A DNA stretch of 64,000 bases from Linyphia triangularis. Taxonomy: Eukaryota; Arthropoda; Arachnida; Araneae; Linyphiidae. The notes beneath the pieces were generated by a model, which had not been told where the DNA came from, made no database searches, and worked only from the letters and a program-made list of their open reading frames with translations. The stretch is from the NCBI GenBank assembly GCA_963978545.1, contig OZ021730.1, forward strand, positions 10,485,796-10,549,795. The letters are read 5' to 3'. Of this stretch, positions 1-11,993 are shown piece after piece. The number at the start of each line of letters is the position of its first letter. Positions within the stretch are counted from its first letter, which is position 1. The translations under genes and the position numbers were made by a program.

Positions 1-959
1 TATTTTCTTATTTTATTTGCATTTGTAGTATTTCAGTGCTAACTTTAAAAACTGCTTCACCTCCTGTAAAAACGGGAATCTGATTTCTTTTCTTTTTTTC
101 CAGCGCTTAATATTTAACATTCGAACTTGAATATTTCTGGAATGGCAATATTTCTTTATATCAATAGCTAAATTTAAAAAGCACGTTCCACTTCCTATAA
201 ACATCATCTATATTTCAGTAAAACATGAATTTGTTCCAAATGAATAACTTGTCAAAGTAATCAATTTCTGTAAAAAATGAAATTTATACTTTATCAAGTG
301 GTATTTCTGAAATGTTGAAAGATAACGTTATTTTTGTGTATTAAAACTGACGCTTCAAAAGAAACCATTAATCTTGGAAAAGTATCTAAGCAATCAGAGC
401 GTCTTACAAATAAACATCTCTTTCAGATAGCTATCCTTATAATATAAATGTCAAATGGTGGACTATTTTTATTAAATATCGTTTGGTGACACGCACGAAT
501 CGTTTGATAGTTTATGCGAGCGTGGATTATGAGCACAAAATTATCTTAAAAACATCAAAACCTGACAAAAACTACTTGACAATTATATTTATATGTCATC
601 AGATGCTACATAAATTGCCGTAAAATCCTATCCGTGATCTAGTTTGATGTATTTTCCTTTATCACCGATGAAAGTTACGCATGTCTGAGTCACAATTAAC
701 TGCCATAAGTTAGCGAAAAAATGAAATGAACTTAGTGAATTGGCTAATTGAATACAAAAACTCGAATTTGTCTTTAAAAGGATAACGTGATTGATCACAA
801 TCGTGCCAAGAGTGTTGCCAATATATAAAAATCAACTAAAAAAAAGCCTTGCTTATTGTCCAAAGAGTTTATGGCAAATATTTGATGTTTATTATGTTCA
901 TTAACCCTAACTTTCCATCAATCACACTATAAAACTTTAAAAATAAACTAGAATTTCCA
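1..959. other. AT-rich non-coding stretch
   Basis: I see no convincing exon. Around 735-830 lies a diverged copy of a dispersed repeat (here called family I: a GATTGG-type box, a TTCGAATTT core, a second GATTG box, then GCATGCCAAGAGTGTTGCCA-like sequence). The same pattern recurs near 2300, 38650, 48070 and 59760, and inverted near 1870 and 32890. Its nature is unknown. Confidence 0.4.
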
Positions 960-967
960 AATTGATT

Positions 968-1697
968 CAGTGGCGGCTCGTGCACTGAAGCCAGTACAGC
1001 CGGGCTGCATCTAAATTAATTAGTTCAAAACTAAAATTATTATATTTTACAATTTTCTAAAATGACGATCCAATTTCTACGGTTAGTGTAAAAAAAAAAC
1101 AAAAAAAAATCCGATAAATGGTAATCTTCTTGCCTGAATAATTCACGAAAAAAAAACACCGCTTCCCATCAAAGTGATCTTCCTCCGAACACAGCAGCCG
1201 TGTGTTCCAGAAACATGTTTCGGGCAGCCATGTTGCCTTGGTAACCAATGGAAAGCAATAGAAGCCTTTCCTCCACGTAATGTAATAGCAGTGCTGCCGA
1301 TCAGGAATTAATTCTAACTTCGGCTGCCCTTGAGAATTCGATGAACTGATTGCCTCAGCTTACGAGAATCTGCTTTGGGGGGGGGGGGTGAGTGTTATAC
1401 CAAAACAACTCCATTTTATGACGATATCATTGACTCGCAAGTTTAAAAGAAAGGAGGATTGATTTGGTTTTTAAAAAATGAGTGTTTTCTTTCTCATCTT
1501 ATTTATTAAAAAAAAAAAATTTAAAGGAAACTTTGGTTTGAGTTTTGAGTATTAAGATTAAAGACTTAACGTTCATGAATGATTATGAAAAGTGTGTGGT
1601 GTGGAGGTGGTGGTATGGGGGGGGGGGAGAGAGAGAGAGAGAGAGAGAAACGCATGTTTCTGGCTGCACTAGCATTTTCGATCACGTGCCGCCACTG
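968..1697. mobile_element. Non-autonomous hAT-type element, family A copy 1
   Basis: The ends are inverted: CAGTGGCGGCTCGTGC at the left and CACGTGCCGCCACTG at the right. They are flanked by the 8-bp pair aattgatt (960-967) and aattaatt (1698-1705). CAG-type ends with 8-bp duplications are the hAT signature. A second copy with the same interior lies at 62629-63316. There is no transposase; the interior holds G and GA runs near 1378 and 1618. Confidence 0.8.
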
Positions 1698-1705
1698 AAT
1701 TAATT

Positions 1706-3036
1706 TCAAGTTCATACTAAACGTTCCCATGAAGGACAAAAATAAACATTCTAAAAAGAACTGCGACGTTATCGTGCAAATGTCTATGGACCTTATACCA
1801 CTCAAAATAATACAAGGTATTATTTTGAGTGGATTCCCATAATATGGGAACACATGGGGCATGCTTGTGATCAATCACAACACACGTTTAAAAACTAATT
1901 CGAATTTTCATTTTCCATTATCAAATCACAATGCACATTTCATTTCCCCTCAAAAATAGCAAATGAAAGTGACGTATCCATGCATAATCTCTTATATAAG
2001 AACAGTTGGTTAAAGAAGAATTCAAAATTAAAACGTAAATATTGGGTGATAAATTATTTAATTCAATAATATTTAATTAAAACTCAAGCGTAGTAGGGTA
2101 AAACCAGGATATCTATTTTCCGTACAGACAGACGGGAAATACAAGTTAAAATCTACTCTTGATCTTTTTTCATCGTTATATGCGGTGTGCTGTAACTGAA
2201 AATGCTAATTTGTTTTAAACACTTATGGACTTTATGCATGGCGACATCACAGACAACCTCTCGTCGCAATATCTGATTGGAACAAATTAAAGATGCATTT
2301 ATGATTGGCTCGTAGAGTATGAAAATTCGAATTTACTTTCAAAAGATATTATTCAATTGATAAAAAGTTTTGACAGACGATAAATCCCAACTCCGAATAA
2401 CGTGCATAAAATCCGTACTAAACCAGAACAGACATTAGGAAAAGATCAATTGAATCGATCCCAAACACGAAGGTCGCTTGAAACAGTAGCTCATTGTATG
2501 ACATCATTACAACTGTCAGATGATCGGCCGCAGGTATTCACAACACTGTCTTCAGAGAAGAGGTTTTTTGCAAAGGAGGATGCATTGTTATTCCACAAAT
2601 AGATACAAAGGATGTACGTCCTCTAAAATGCACAATGAAGTCCGGTTATTTTCGGAAATCGCAAAATAAGTACCCTGCTCTCGATTTCCGTTGGTCAGTG
2701 GGTATTTTTTTCAGTGGCCAACAAGGCTATTCCATGTACATGGAACTAAGGTCACGCTGCTATAACAGACCCTGGATCATTAACTGTAGATGTAACTGAA
2801 TGGATATTTTGTATGCGTTGTGTACTAGGCAGACTGCATATATGTACATCGGAACAAGAAGAAACAAAGAAACAAACTAGTTATGTTCGTTGTTATGTTG
2901 GAGGAACTATTCTCAGAAGCTATTTTACGACAGAACCAGTGGTGGAAGTGGAGGAGGGGGAGTGGAGTGACGGCCTAAACTGTGAGAATAAACGTCCTTG
3001 TTTGTCTGGTAATCCACCATTATTTATATTTTAATT
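1706..3036. other. Unassigned, probably intergenic or intronic
   Basis: An inverted family I fragment lies near 1870-1950 and a direct one near 2295-2350. Open frames at 2402-2602 (66 aa) and 2813-3034 (73 aa) show no recognisable domain and lack clear splice context, so I do not call them genes. A perfect short palindrome (AAAATAATACC around 1803-1832) is also present. Confidence 0.4.
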
Positions 3037-3038
3037 TA

Positions 3039-3657
3039 GACTGAGAGGCGACTGCAATTTTTAGACCTCATCGAACATCATTCTGAATTTCTGAAATTGG
3101 AGAAAAGTGAGTAGATTACGAATCCACTCGTCTGCCGTTGCAAAAATGGCTGAAACTGGTCAAAAATCGACTTTTAATAAGTTGAACTAAATCCAATTGC
3201 CAAATGCGCCATAACTTGCCAAATAATGAGCATTTTTTTTTATTTAGTAATCCACACTCTTTAATTTTCAATTAAGATTGCAGACGATTCAGATATTTGG
3301 CGACGGTCTACTTGCATCTATTAAAAAGGAGCCAAGTTGCCAATAAACATTACGTCACTGATGACGTAACAAATATTGTCAATTTGGCTTACTTTTAAAA
3401 GATACAAGTTTCCCTAGCCAGAGATCAGAAATCGTTTCCGTTTTTCTCATTGAAGTTTGTTCTCTTTTTGGCAAGTTTATGACATATTTGGAAATCGAAT
3501 TTTTGTTCAACTCATTCCAAGTCGATTTTTGATCAGTTTCGGCCATTTTTGTCACGGCAGACCAGTGGATTCCTAATCTACTCACTTTTCTCCTATTTCT
3601 ATAAAAAATACAGAATGATGTTTGATGGGGTCCAAAAATTGCAGTCACCTCTCGGAC
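3039..3657. mobile_element. Hairpin MITE, family B copy 1
   Basis: Nearly the whole 619-bp unit is an inverted repeat centred near 3350, where TGACGTAA/TTACGTCA-like sequence forms the tip. The ends read GACTGAGAGGCGACTGCAA and its inverted partner, flanked by TA. Copies lie at 4012, 10220 and 34259. TA flanks suggest the Tc1/mariner group; no transposase is present. Confidence 0.75.
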
Positions 3658-4011
3658 TAATTAAAAAATTTGCAGACGATTTGTCTTTCCTGACGCTAAG
3701 ATCTTTCGTCTTTTAAAAGTGATCCAAGTTGACAATAAATATAACGTCATTAGTGACGTATCGCACTCGTCAAATAAACGTTTTACCTAGTTTGAAAATG
3801 TATAATTTTCCCCACTAGTTGCATAAATAACTATTATATATGAATTAAAGATATTTTTGCGCGTGTTTATAAAAAAGTATTATATGCAACATGTGGGAAA
3901 TCACTTTTTCAAACTCAGTAAGTTATTTGATTCGTGCTAACGCACTTGTCAAATAAGCGTTTTGCCTCGTTTGAAAAAATATTACTCTCCCAACTAGTTG
4001 CATAAATAATA
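3658..4011. repeat. Partial family B interior plus short local duplication
   Basis: 3662-3765 resembles the interior of family B (GCAGACGATTTGTCTTT, then a TGACGTA tip) without its ends. A block of about 70 bp at 3764-3834 is repeated at 3941-4012 (GTCAAATAAACGTTTTACCT-like). Together they look like the relic of a larger rearranged copy between two intact ones. Confidence 0.5.
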
Positions 4012-4677
4012 GTCCGAGAGGCGACTGCAATTTTTCGACCCCATCGAACACCATTCTGAATTTTTTATAGAAATTAGAGAAAAGTGAGTAGATTACGAAT
4101 CCACTGGTCTGCCGTGGCGAAAATGGCCGAAACTGATAAAAAATCGACTTGGAATGAGTTGAACTAAAATCCGATTGCCAAACATGTATAACTTGCCAAA
4201 AAGATAACAAACTTTTTCGTCTGGCAACCCTGCATTTTGATTTTCAATGAGAAAAAGCGCAAACCATTTCTGATCTCTGGCTTGGAAAACTTGTATCTTT
4301 TAAAAGTAAGCCAAATTGGCGACATTAGTTACGTCATCAGTGACGTAATGTTTATTGCCAACTTGGCTCCCTTTTAATAGATGTAAGTAGACCGTCGCCA
4401 GATATATGAATCGTCTGCAACCTTCTTAATTGAAAATTAAAGAATGCGTGTTACCAAAAAAGAAAACAAAAAAAATTGCTCATTATTTGGCAAGATATGG
4501 CACATTTGGCAGTTGGATTTAGTTCAACTTATTAAAAGTCGATTTTTGACCAGTTTCGGCCATTTTTGCCACGGCAGACCAGTGGATTCGTAATCTACTC
4601 ACTTTTATCCAATTTCTATAAAAAAAAAATCAGAATGATGTTCGATGGGGTCCAAAAATTGCAGTCGCCTCTCAGTC
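4012..4677. mobile_element. Hairpin MITE, family B copy 2
   Basis: Same ends and interior as the copy at 3039, in a 666-bp palindrome, with TA at 4010-4011 and 4678-4679. It is slightly longer through A-rich insertions (for example near 4460). Confidence 0.75.
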
Positions 4678-5267
4678 TATAACTATTTGGGAATAACAGA
4701 ACAGAACTCGAAGATTTTTCATTGACTCATCCTCTCAATGGTACCATTCACCCCTATTCCAGTAAATAAAGACCACCAACCCCAAATCTTCCCAAAGACA
4801 ATTTCAATAACGCTCTTTTTTTATTTACCATCTCCTATTAAGTTCGTTCGACAACTACCTTTACCCGCTGATTAGGATCTCCCTTCTTGAGTCCTTTGTC
4901 TCGTAGTTGTGTCTTTTTGGCCGCCGAATCGGCCACGGCTGAGTGCGCCTCCAAATCGGCCACCTATGACCCGCCTCCGCGCATTAGTCCAAAATCATCC
5001 CTGTTTGCGACGCCACACTTGGGTGGCTACTAAGGGGCGAGTCCATTAAGTTATAAAAGTCCGGGAAAACCAGGGGTGTGGAACATCGTGCAGCTTTCGA
5101 TTACGCTATAGAATACTATTCACTGCATTTAAATTTGATATGGATTAATGTAATTTACCGTTTTCTTTTTCGTATTTTCATTTATTTAAAAAAAAAATCA
5201 GTTTATTATATATGACATTACCAATTATTACCACATTGTACGGTACATAAAAAAAAATCGAACGATG
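4678..5267. other. Unassigned, with a fragment of a long-inverted-end element
   Basis: No exon found. From about 5073 to 5190 the sequence (GGGGTGTGGAACATCGTGCA) matches the left tip of family G (see 39534-41637). A small inverted pair, GGCCGCCGAATCGGCCAC, lies near 4919. Confidence 0.35.
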
Positions 5268-5470
5268 CACTGTTAAAATTTTTGTTTCACCTTGCACCAA
5301 AAACTGGTTTCCATTTGGCTACAACCAACACTTGGTGCTTAGTCTCACGATTTAATGGTGCTACCTCAGACAGTAAGCACCATTAAATCGAGAAACTAGG
5401 CACCAAATGTTGGTTGCAGCTAAATGGGAACCAATTTTTGGTGCTAGGTCGAACAAAATATTTAACAGTG
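5268..5470. mobile_element. Hairpin MITE, family C copy 1
   Basis: A 203-bp near-perfect hairpin with ends CACTGTTAAAA and its complement, arms carrying the ACCAACATTTGGTGCTTAGT-type block, and a short tip near 5365. The other copies, at 8172 and 56305, are flanked by TA. TA flanks and tiny size suggest a Tc1/mariner-type MITE. Confidence 0.8.
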
Positions 5471-5754
5471 TGGCTGTGTCTTCGGTTCTCAATGTCGTAG
5501 AATATTAAGGTTTGAAAACAAAGTAATTTGTTTACGGATTTTTTATGCGTCTGGAGAAATAAGGGAAGTTGGTCTGTTTACTAAGTAAATTAAACTCTTA
5601 ACTTTAAAAATTTCAATACAAACCCTATTTGTTGTACCTTTTCATTCGATCTAGAGTACAGAGTTTACCCTAAATATAAAATGTCAGTTTATTATGTTGA
5701 AAAGCACTTATGAGCTAAAGGCAAATCTCAATATTTGGAAGCGTAGTTATAAGA

Positions 5755-6020
5755 GTAGTTAGAATATGGGGATTGTGCGACCTAATGAGGAAGGGGACGA
5801 GAGATGAGACGTCACTGGAAGTCATGTGACAGGAAGTAGAGTTGAGTTGTTTTCCTCCTGCTGTTGAATTATTTTCCTCTTGTTGATGTTAGTTTCGGTT
5901 TCGCTGTAGACTTTTAATGTGTGACGTCATATCCGGCCACGCCCACTTCCAGTGACGTCATCGTTCCTTGTCCACTTTCTCATTCCTCCTTACGTTGCAG
6001 AACCCCCATATTTTAACTAC
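5755..6020. mobile_element. Small TIR element carrying CRE-like sites
   Basis: Inverted ends GTAGTTA(G/A)AATATGGGG lie next to the 7-bp pair ttataag (5747-5753 and 6021-6027). Inside are TGACGTCA motifs at about 5922 and 5953 and a near match at 5808. These look like ATF/CREB sites, but they may be palindromic transposon sequence. Confidence 0.55.
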
Positions 6021-6027
6021 TTATAAG

Positions 6028-7036
6028 CTTGTTTCAGGACGTTATAGGTATTAGTCTAAAATTACTCTTATATTACTTTGATTGCGTCATGTTTAAAGAG
6101 AGGCTAGTACAAAATTAATGAAGAATATGCAATCAGAAATGAATTTTAATGGAACAAAATCAACGAAGTCAAAGATGTTCCAACTTCATACGCAGTCCAA
6201 TTATGGTCGAAAAGAAAACAGTATATTAGTGATAATAATAAAATTGACAAATAAAAGCTATTACGTTATGGTTTTATCTAACATTGATAAAATACATTTT
6301 ATTGACAGTTTTACTTCACAATCCACCTTTTCTCAAATTAAATTCAAAACTTTGAATTGCTATTTAATGAGTATTGAAATTTGAGTACTTACGTATTCTC
6401 CCTTCGACCTTTTCGATGTAACAAAAAGTTCGTAAGTCATTGAATTTCTTTACTGTTGCCAAACTAGCAAATGTAATTTAGTGAGTGTTTTATCACGACG
6501 TCTTTGCTAATAGAAAGGGGCTATAAGGTCACATGGGGAACTTTGTGTTCGACAGGGTTGTTGTAGATTGGTCGACTATGTTATTCTTTGGATTTACATT
6601 GTTATTTGAAAAACATTATCAACAATGCAGTATGAATGCTAAATTTTTTATTACATTTTTTGTGCACTCTCTAAAAACACTCAAAGTTCAATTTGCCGAA
6701 CCCAGTCCATGATGTATTTACGCATTCAATCAGCAATATTTTTTTTATTTTTTATTTTCAGTTAATAGTTTATATATATATTCAAAAAATGTTGGCAACA
6801 GAAAAGAAATTCAACAATTGGCAAGTATTCTGTTGCAAACAAAAAGTTCGCCCACTGTCGATGTGATGATGCTTAACTCCAGAAATTACCAACTACTGTT
6901 GCAAACATTTTGTAAGTTACAAATCAATATTTCGACCTATCATGGCCTTGGAAAAAATTTCGTGGTAGTCTGATGCGCTTACCACTATACTGAATGGGCG
7001 ACCTTATTCTACCACTATAACAGTAAAAAATACCAC
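6028..7036. other. Unassigned AT-rich stretch
   Basis: An 88-codon open frame at 6118-6384 is lysine/serine/isoleucine-rich with no recognised domain. AT bias alone makes such a frame unremarkable. Nothing else is supported. Confidence 0.3.
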
Positions 7037-7044
7037 ATTGGCAC

Positions 7045-7755
7045 TAGAGGTCGGCGATATATCGATACAACAATATTTTTATCGATATTTTTTTTTTTAA
7101 TATCGATAGTAAATATATCGATACAAGTCACCGATATATCGATATTTTTAAAAAATTTTAGATTTTTGATGATTGCTTTGTAGTTACAAGTGTTTTTTGA
7201 TTTTCTATATTCCCTTTTCAAAAACTTCAAAACAAAAGTTTGGGCTTGGCTGAGAGACAGTTAAAATGGCACCCTTACCATAAATTAAACATAATGTAAT
7301 GGAAAGATAAGATCATTTATTAGTAGTCATTAACAAAGCGCCGTTTCTGTTGCCAACGTGTGCCTGGGATTTGCATCCAATTTTAAATATTAAAATTATC
7401 TCTATCAACAAAATATGCGGTAAACTACTTTTCAAAATTTCTTCTTTAAAATTAAATGCGAATTTATGCATTGACATCCAAATGTATTTTATTTATTCTA
7501 ATTAATAATATAATTTATTTATTAAAACAATTTTTATAATTTATTGAAACAATTTTTATAATTTATTTATTAAATTAATTTTGGCATGAATTCATGAAAG
7601 TAGAAATTTGCCCCAAAAAACTTCGTTTCTGGCAAAATTGAAAATCAATTTAAAAAAAAAAAACCATGTATCGGTCGATCGATATTTTATCGATATTTTT
7701 TTTAATGCAACGATATAGTATCGATATTTATTTCGATCGATATTTCCGACCTCTA
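7045..7755. mobile_element. Non-autonomous hAT-type element, family B copy 1 (ATCGAT-rich)
   Basis: Inverted ends TAGAGGTCGGCGATATATCG and CGATATTTCCGACCTCTA are flanked by 8-bp attggcac (7037-7044) and attggcat (7756-7763). The subterminal zones are packed with ATCGAT. The interior (GCTTGGCTGAGAGACAGTT near 7241) is shared with 13180-13824. No transposase frame. Confidence 0.8.
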
Positions 7756-7763
7756 ATTGGCAT

Positions 7764-8171
7764 ACTTTGTGGATGTCCCCCTTTGCCAATACAGGAGGAA
7801 GCCGCAGTTGTTAAAGGATGAGAAAGTTTCTGTGAGAAATCACTGCAATCAGATAATTTGGCACGTAATAAGGCAGGCTTTGTTGTGTTCTTCTTTGCGA
7901 AGAAAGACTTATAAACTTAAATTCTTTTTCTTTTTTTGAGATACCTGTTTGATGCCGTTTCGTATCAGTAGATTCAGTCTAGCGGTCACAGTATATGTTA
8001 AAGTCTATCACGGACTGGTGGTTTCCTGAGTCAATTATTTCTCAATGCTTAACGGGGTACTTCATGATATTATTTAAGTCTTGTGGGACCAGAAAAGTGA
8101 CAAATTATTTTTTAAAAATTGTCATTTCCTTCGGAAATATCATAGAAGATAACAGTCTATTCATAATAGTA
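7764..8171. other. Unassigned
   Basis: Open frames at 7757-7939 and 7995-8180 have no recognisable content. No repeat family is evident. Confidence 0.3.
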
Positions 8172-8372
8172 CACTGTTAAAAAAAATTCCATGTTGCACA
8201 AAAAATTGGTTTCCACTTAGCTGCAACCAACATTTGGTGCTTAGTTTCCCGATTTAATGGTGATTACGATCCGAGGTAGCACCATTAAATCGTGAAACTA
8301 AACACCAAATGTTGGTTGCTATTAAATGGGAACCAATTTTTGGAGCAAGGTCGAACAAAACTTTTAACAGTG
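8172..8372. mobile_element. Hairpin MITE, family C copy 2
   Basis: A 201-bp hairpin of the CACTGTTAAAA family, flanked by TA at 8170-8171 and 8373-8374. Arms match the copies at 5268 and 56305. Confidence 0.85.
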
Positions 8373-8765
8373 TACAGGTAAAATAGGACATAAAAAAATT
8401 GGTCCGTTCATAAAACTTGGCCAAAACGTTACATTTATCATGGGAATAATAAAGAAACAAAAGCGTTAGGATGGATCGAAAATATCGAATATTGAATATT
8501 CCAAAATACCTTTATGTTAGACAATTGCATGTTATTGTTCTAATGAAGTACACTGAATTTCAATCCTGTGGTTTAATTTTTTGTGCTGCATCAATGAATT
8601 GGAGATATTGAGTTTTGAAGGAAAACGTGTGTATTTCATATTTTCCATTTCAATAACAATTTATTTGCTATGGATAAGCCTGACTGAAAAAAAGTTCTTA
8701 TTAAAATTTAATATTGATTGGCATTTTATTTTGCGCCCACGATCTTGAAATAAGAGATTTTTTAA
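8373..8765. other. Unassigned
   Basis: No exon or repeat family recognised; AT-rich sequence between two transposons. Confidence 0.3.
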
Positions 8766-9477
8766 GGCGTCTTCTCACTTTAGGCACCTCGAAAATAGGC
8801 TATTTTCGCGATTTTTTTTCGAGGATTTTTGCAAACAATTATGGGATAAAATGGATCCTATATAATAAACACATCTTTCAAGTACAAGAAAAATTTATTT
8901 TTTTATTTTTTTGAACAATTATTATAATAAAACAGTAGCATCGAAAAACCCGTGTAGAAATGTAATGTTCGTGGCTTGTTGATGAAATTTCGGAAACTAT
9001 CCGGCCGATTGTCATGAAATTTGAATGACATATTCTTCATAGTTATGGCTATAGCGCATATCATCAGATTTTTTATATTCGCGAAAATAACAAAATGGCG
9101 CACGTTTTCCGAAAAAGTAAAAAAAAAACGCGTTTTTTTGCAGTTTTTTGTAAAAAAAAACCACTTCAAATCAAAATTTCAAAAATCTGATGATATGCGC
9201 TATAGCCATAACAATGAAGAATATGTCATTCAAATTTTATGACAATCGGCCGGATAGTTTCCGAAATTTCATCAACAAGCCATTTCTACACGGGTTTTTC
9301 GATGCTACTGTTTTATTATAATAATTGTTCAAAAAAATAAAAAAATAAATTTTTCTTGTACTTGAAAGATGTGTTTATTATATAGGATCCATTTTATCCC
9401 ATAATTGTTTGCAAAAATCCTCGGAAAAAAATCGCGAAAATAGCCTATTTTCGAGGTGCCTAAAGTGAGAAGACGCC
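8766..9477. mobile_element. 712-bp fold-back element flanked by TTAA
   Basis: The unit is a long inverted repeat. GGCGTCTTCTCACTTTAGGC at the left end is mirrored exactly at the right, and arms of about 340 bp surround a small centre near 9120. TTAA flanks both sides (8762-8765, 9478-9481). The left arm carries about 11 bp near 8965 (around aatgttcgtg) that the right arm lacks. Open frames inside (8903-9169, 9021-9242) are arm translations, not genes. Confidence 0.75.
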
Positions 9478-9481
9478 TTAA

Positions 9482-10165
9482 GAAGAAGCTCCAGCAAGAA
9501 TCATTTCCTATACTCGCTACGTTATAACTCCTCCAAGCTCCAGTTCATTTAGAAACTACTTTATATCAAACCTTCAAATGTGCTGAGTGAGTACGAAAAT
9601 GATCACTTAATGAAATGACATTTTTTTTTTTACCATTTAATGTCTGTCCATTATAAATGAAAAATTAAAAAAAAAACACGAAATACTATTGCAGGTTTAG
9701 TCACTGCATAGGCAATAATGTAAGGATTTCAAGTATAAAATAAAATATATTAGACGCTATTTTCGAGTTTATAATTTATGTCATCTCATTAAGTGATTAT
9801 TTTCGTACTTACTCAGCACATTTGAAGGTTTTATAGAAAGTAGTTTCTAAATGCACTGGGCTAGAAGATTGTAACATAGCGACTATAGGAAACGATCAAT
9901 TGTACACTATACATAACTCCACCTTAAGTTAACATCACTTAGACTGTAGATCTTCACCGTGCACATAAGCAATTCATCCATTTTGGCGGCATGAAGGCAT
10001 GATGCTCGCCAAACCTTACAGCCTTTTGTTCTCCACAGGGTTGCTGGACTGAGCTTCCCAGAGTACCTTTACGCCTCCAAAATGGATGCATTGCCTATGT
10101 GCAAGGTGAAGATCTACCGTCTAAGTGATGTTAAGTTAAGGTGGAGTTTAGTATAAGACTTCCTC
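9482..10165. mobile_element. TTAA-flanked composite element, family E/F copy a
   Basis: Flanked by TTAA (9478-9481, 10166-10169). The E part (to about 9899) has long inverted arms containing TTTAGAAACTACTTTCTAT-like and GATCACTTAATGAAATGACA-like blocks. The F part (about 9908-10163) is a separate hairpin containing CATCCATTTTGGCGGCATGA. The same E-F pair occurs at 11085-11989 in reverse order. E alone occurs at 36775 and 56557. Confidence 0.65.
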
Positions 10166-10219
10166 TTAAAAAAACGTGAGAAAAGCATTGCGCTGGGCAG
10201 AGAAAACATTTTGCTTATA

Positions 10220-11078
10220 GTCAGAGAGGCGACTGCCATTTTTGGACCCCATCGAACATCATTCTGAATTTCTTATAGAAATTGGAGAAAAGTGAGTAGA
10301 TTACGAATCCACTAGTCTGCCGTTGCAAAAATGGCCGAAACTGGTCAAAAATCGACTTGGAATGAGTTGAACTAAAATCCGATTGCCAAATATGTCATAA
10401 CTTGCCAAAAAGAGAACAAACTTTTTCGTCTGGCAACCCTGCCTTTTGATTTTCAATGAGAAAAAGAGCAAACGATTTCTGATCTCTGGCTCGGAAAATT
10501 TGTATATTTTAAAAGTAAACCAAATTGGCGACATCAGCTACGTCATCCGTGACGTAATGTTTATTGCCAATTTGGCTCCCTTTTAATAGATGCAAGTAGA
10601 CCGTCGCCACATATCTGAATCGTCTGCAACCTTCTTAATTGATAATTAAAGAGTGAGGGTTACCAAATTTAAAAAAATGCTTATTATTTGGCAAGTTATG
10701 GGGCTCACTTGGCAATTGGATTTAGTTCAACTTATTAAAAGTCGATTTTTGACCAGATTCGGCCATTTTTTCCACGGCAGACCAGTGGATTCGTAATCTA
10801 CTCACTTTTCTCTAATTTCTATAACTTGGTTGGTTGGTTGTTTTCAGATTATCTGGCGCCGTCAGCAACACGAGGGCTATAATGCGCCGAAACATTCGTC
10901 ATTAGACAAGCCAACATACATTTACAAACACCCATGCCTAACACGGGACTCGGAACCCGCAACCTTGCGGTCTAGAAGATAGCACGCTAACCACAATACC
11001 GTTTGGTCGACCTGAATTTCTATAAAAAAATCAGAATGATGTTCAATGGGGTCCAAAAATTGCAGTCGCCTCTCAGTC
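10220..11078. mobile_element. Hairpin MITE, family B copy 3, carrying a SINE
   Basis: TA-flanked (10218-10219, 11079-11080) copy of the GACTGAGAGGCG family. It is 859 bp long because a 190-bp SINE (10825-11014) sits in its right arm; without it the unit matches the other copies in length. Confidence 0.75.
10825..11014 (-). mobile_element. tRNA-derived SINE, copy 1
   Basis: Read on the minus strand: a tRNA-like head with an A-box-like GTGGTTAGCGTGC and a B-box-like GGTTCCGAGTCCC, a unique body (ATGTATGTTGGCTTGTCTAA), and a CCAA-repeat tail. An 11-bp duplication, aatttctataa, flanks it (10814-10824, 11015-11025). Ten copies of this family lie in the window. Confidence 0.9.
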
Positions 11079-11084
11079 TATTAA

Positions 11085-11989
11085 GAGAAAGTCCTATACT
11101 AAACTTCAACTTAACTAGACATCACTTAGACGGTAGATCGTGACAGTGCTCATAGGTATTTAATCCATTTTGGCGGCTTGAAAGCATAATGTTCGCCAAA
11201 CCACAACCCTGTAGAGAACAAAAGGCTCTAAGGTTTGGCGAGAATTATGTCTTCACTCCGCCAAAATGGATTAAATACCTATGAGCACCGTCACGATCTA
11301 CCGTCTAAGTGATGTCTAGTTAAGTTGAAGTTTAGTATAGTAAGGATCGTTCCCTATACTCACTATGTTAAAAGCTTCTAATCCAGTGCATTTATAAACT
11401 ACTTGGTATAAATCCTTGAAATTTGGTAAGTTAGGTACGAAAATAAGTAAGTTAGGTAAAAACAATAAATTGACGAAAATAAATTAAAAAATAATACAAC
11501 ATAAATTGAAAACTCAAAAATTGCGCCTGATATATTTTATTTTATATTTGAAATCCTTACGACAATGCATATACAGTAACTTCACCTGGTTTTGTCTACT
11601 GCTATTTTAATTTTCAGTTACAATGGATAGACATGAAATGAAAACAATTCATGTCATTTCATTAGGAGATCTTTTTCGTACCTACTCACCAAATTTCAAT
11701 GTTTTATAGAAAGTAGTTTCTAAATGCACTGAACTAGAAGATAGTAACATAGCGAGTATAAGGTTGGTTGGTGGGTTGGTTGTATTCAGATTATCTGGCG
11801 CCGTCAGCAACACGAGGGCTATACTGCGCCGAAACATTCGTCATTAGACAAGCCAACATACATTTACAAACACCCATGCCTAACCCGGGACTCGGAACCC
11901 GCAACCTCGCGATCTAGAAGCTAGCACGCTAACCACTATACCGTTTGGTCGGCACGAGTATAAGGAATGATCTTTACTAGGAATTCCAC
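11085..11989. mobile_element. TTAA-flanked composite element, family E/F copy b
   Basis: TTAA at 11081-11084 and 11990-11993. The F hairpin (about 11090-11338, ATCTACCGTCTAAGTGATGT arms) comes first, then the E part from about 11339. A SINE at 11764-11954 interrupts its right arm. Order is reversed relative to copy a, meaning opposite orientation. Confidence 0.65.
11764..11954 (-). mobile_element. tRNA-derived SINE, copy 2
   Basis: Full-length minus-strand copy with head boxes and a GGTT-type tail. Flanked by cgagtataagg (11753-11763 and 11955-11965), which belongs to the interrupted family E arm. Confidence 0.9.
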
Positions 11990-11993
11990 TTAA

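Noticed and set aside
10301..10534. Frames inside family B elements (also 3379-3648, 3923-4210)
   Set aside because: Similar short frames recur because the elements are related; no transposase motif is present.
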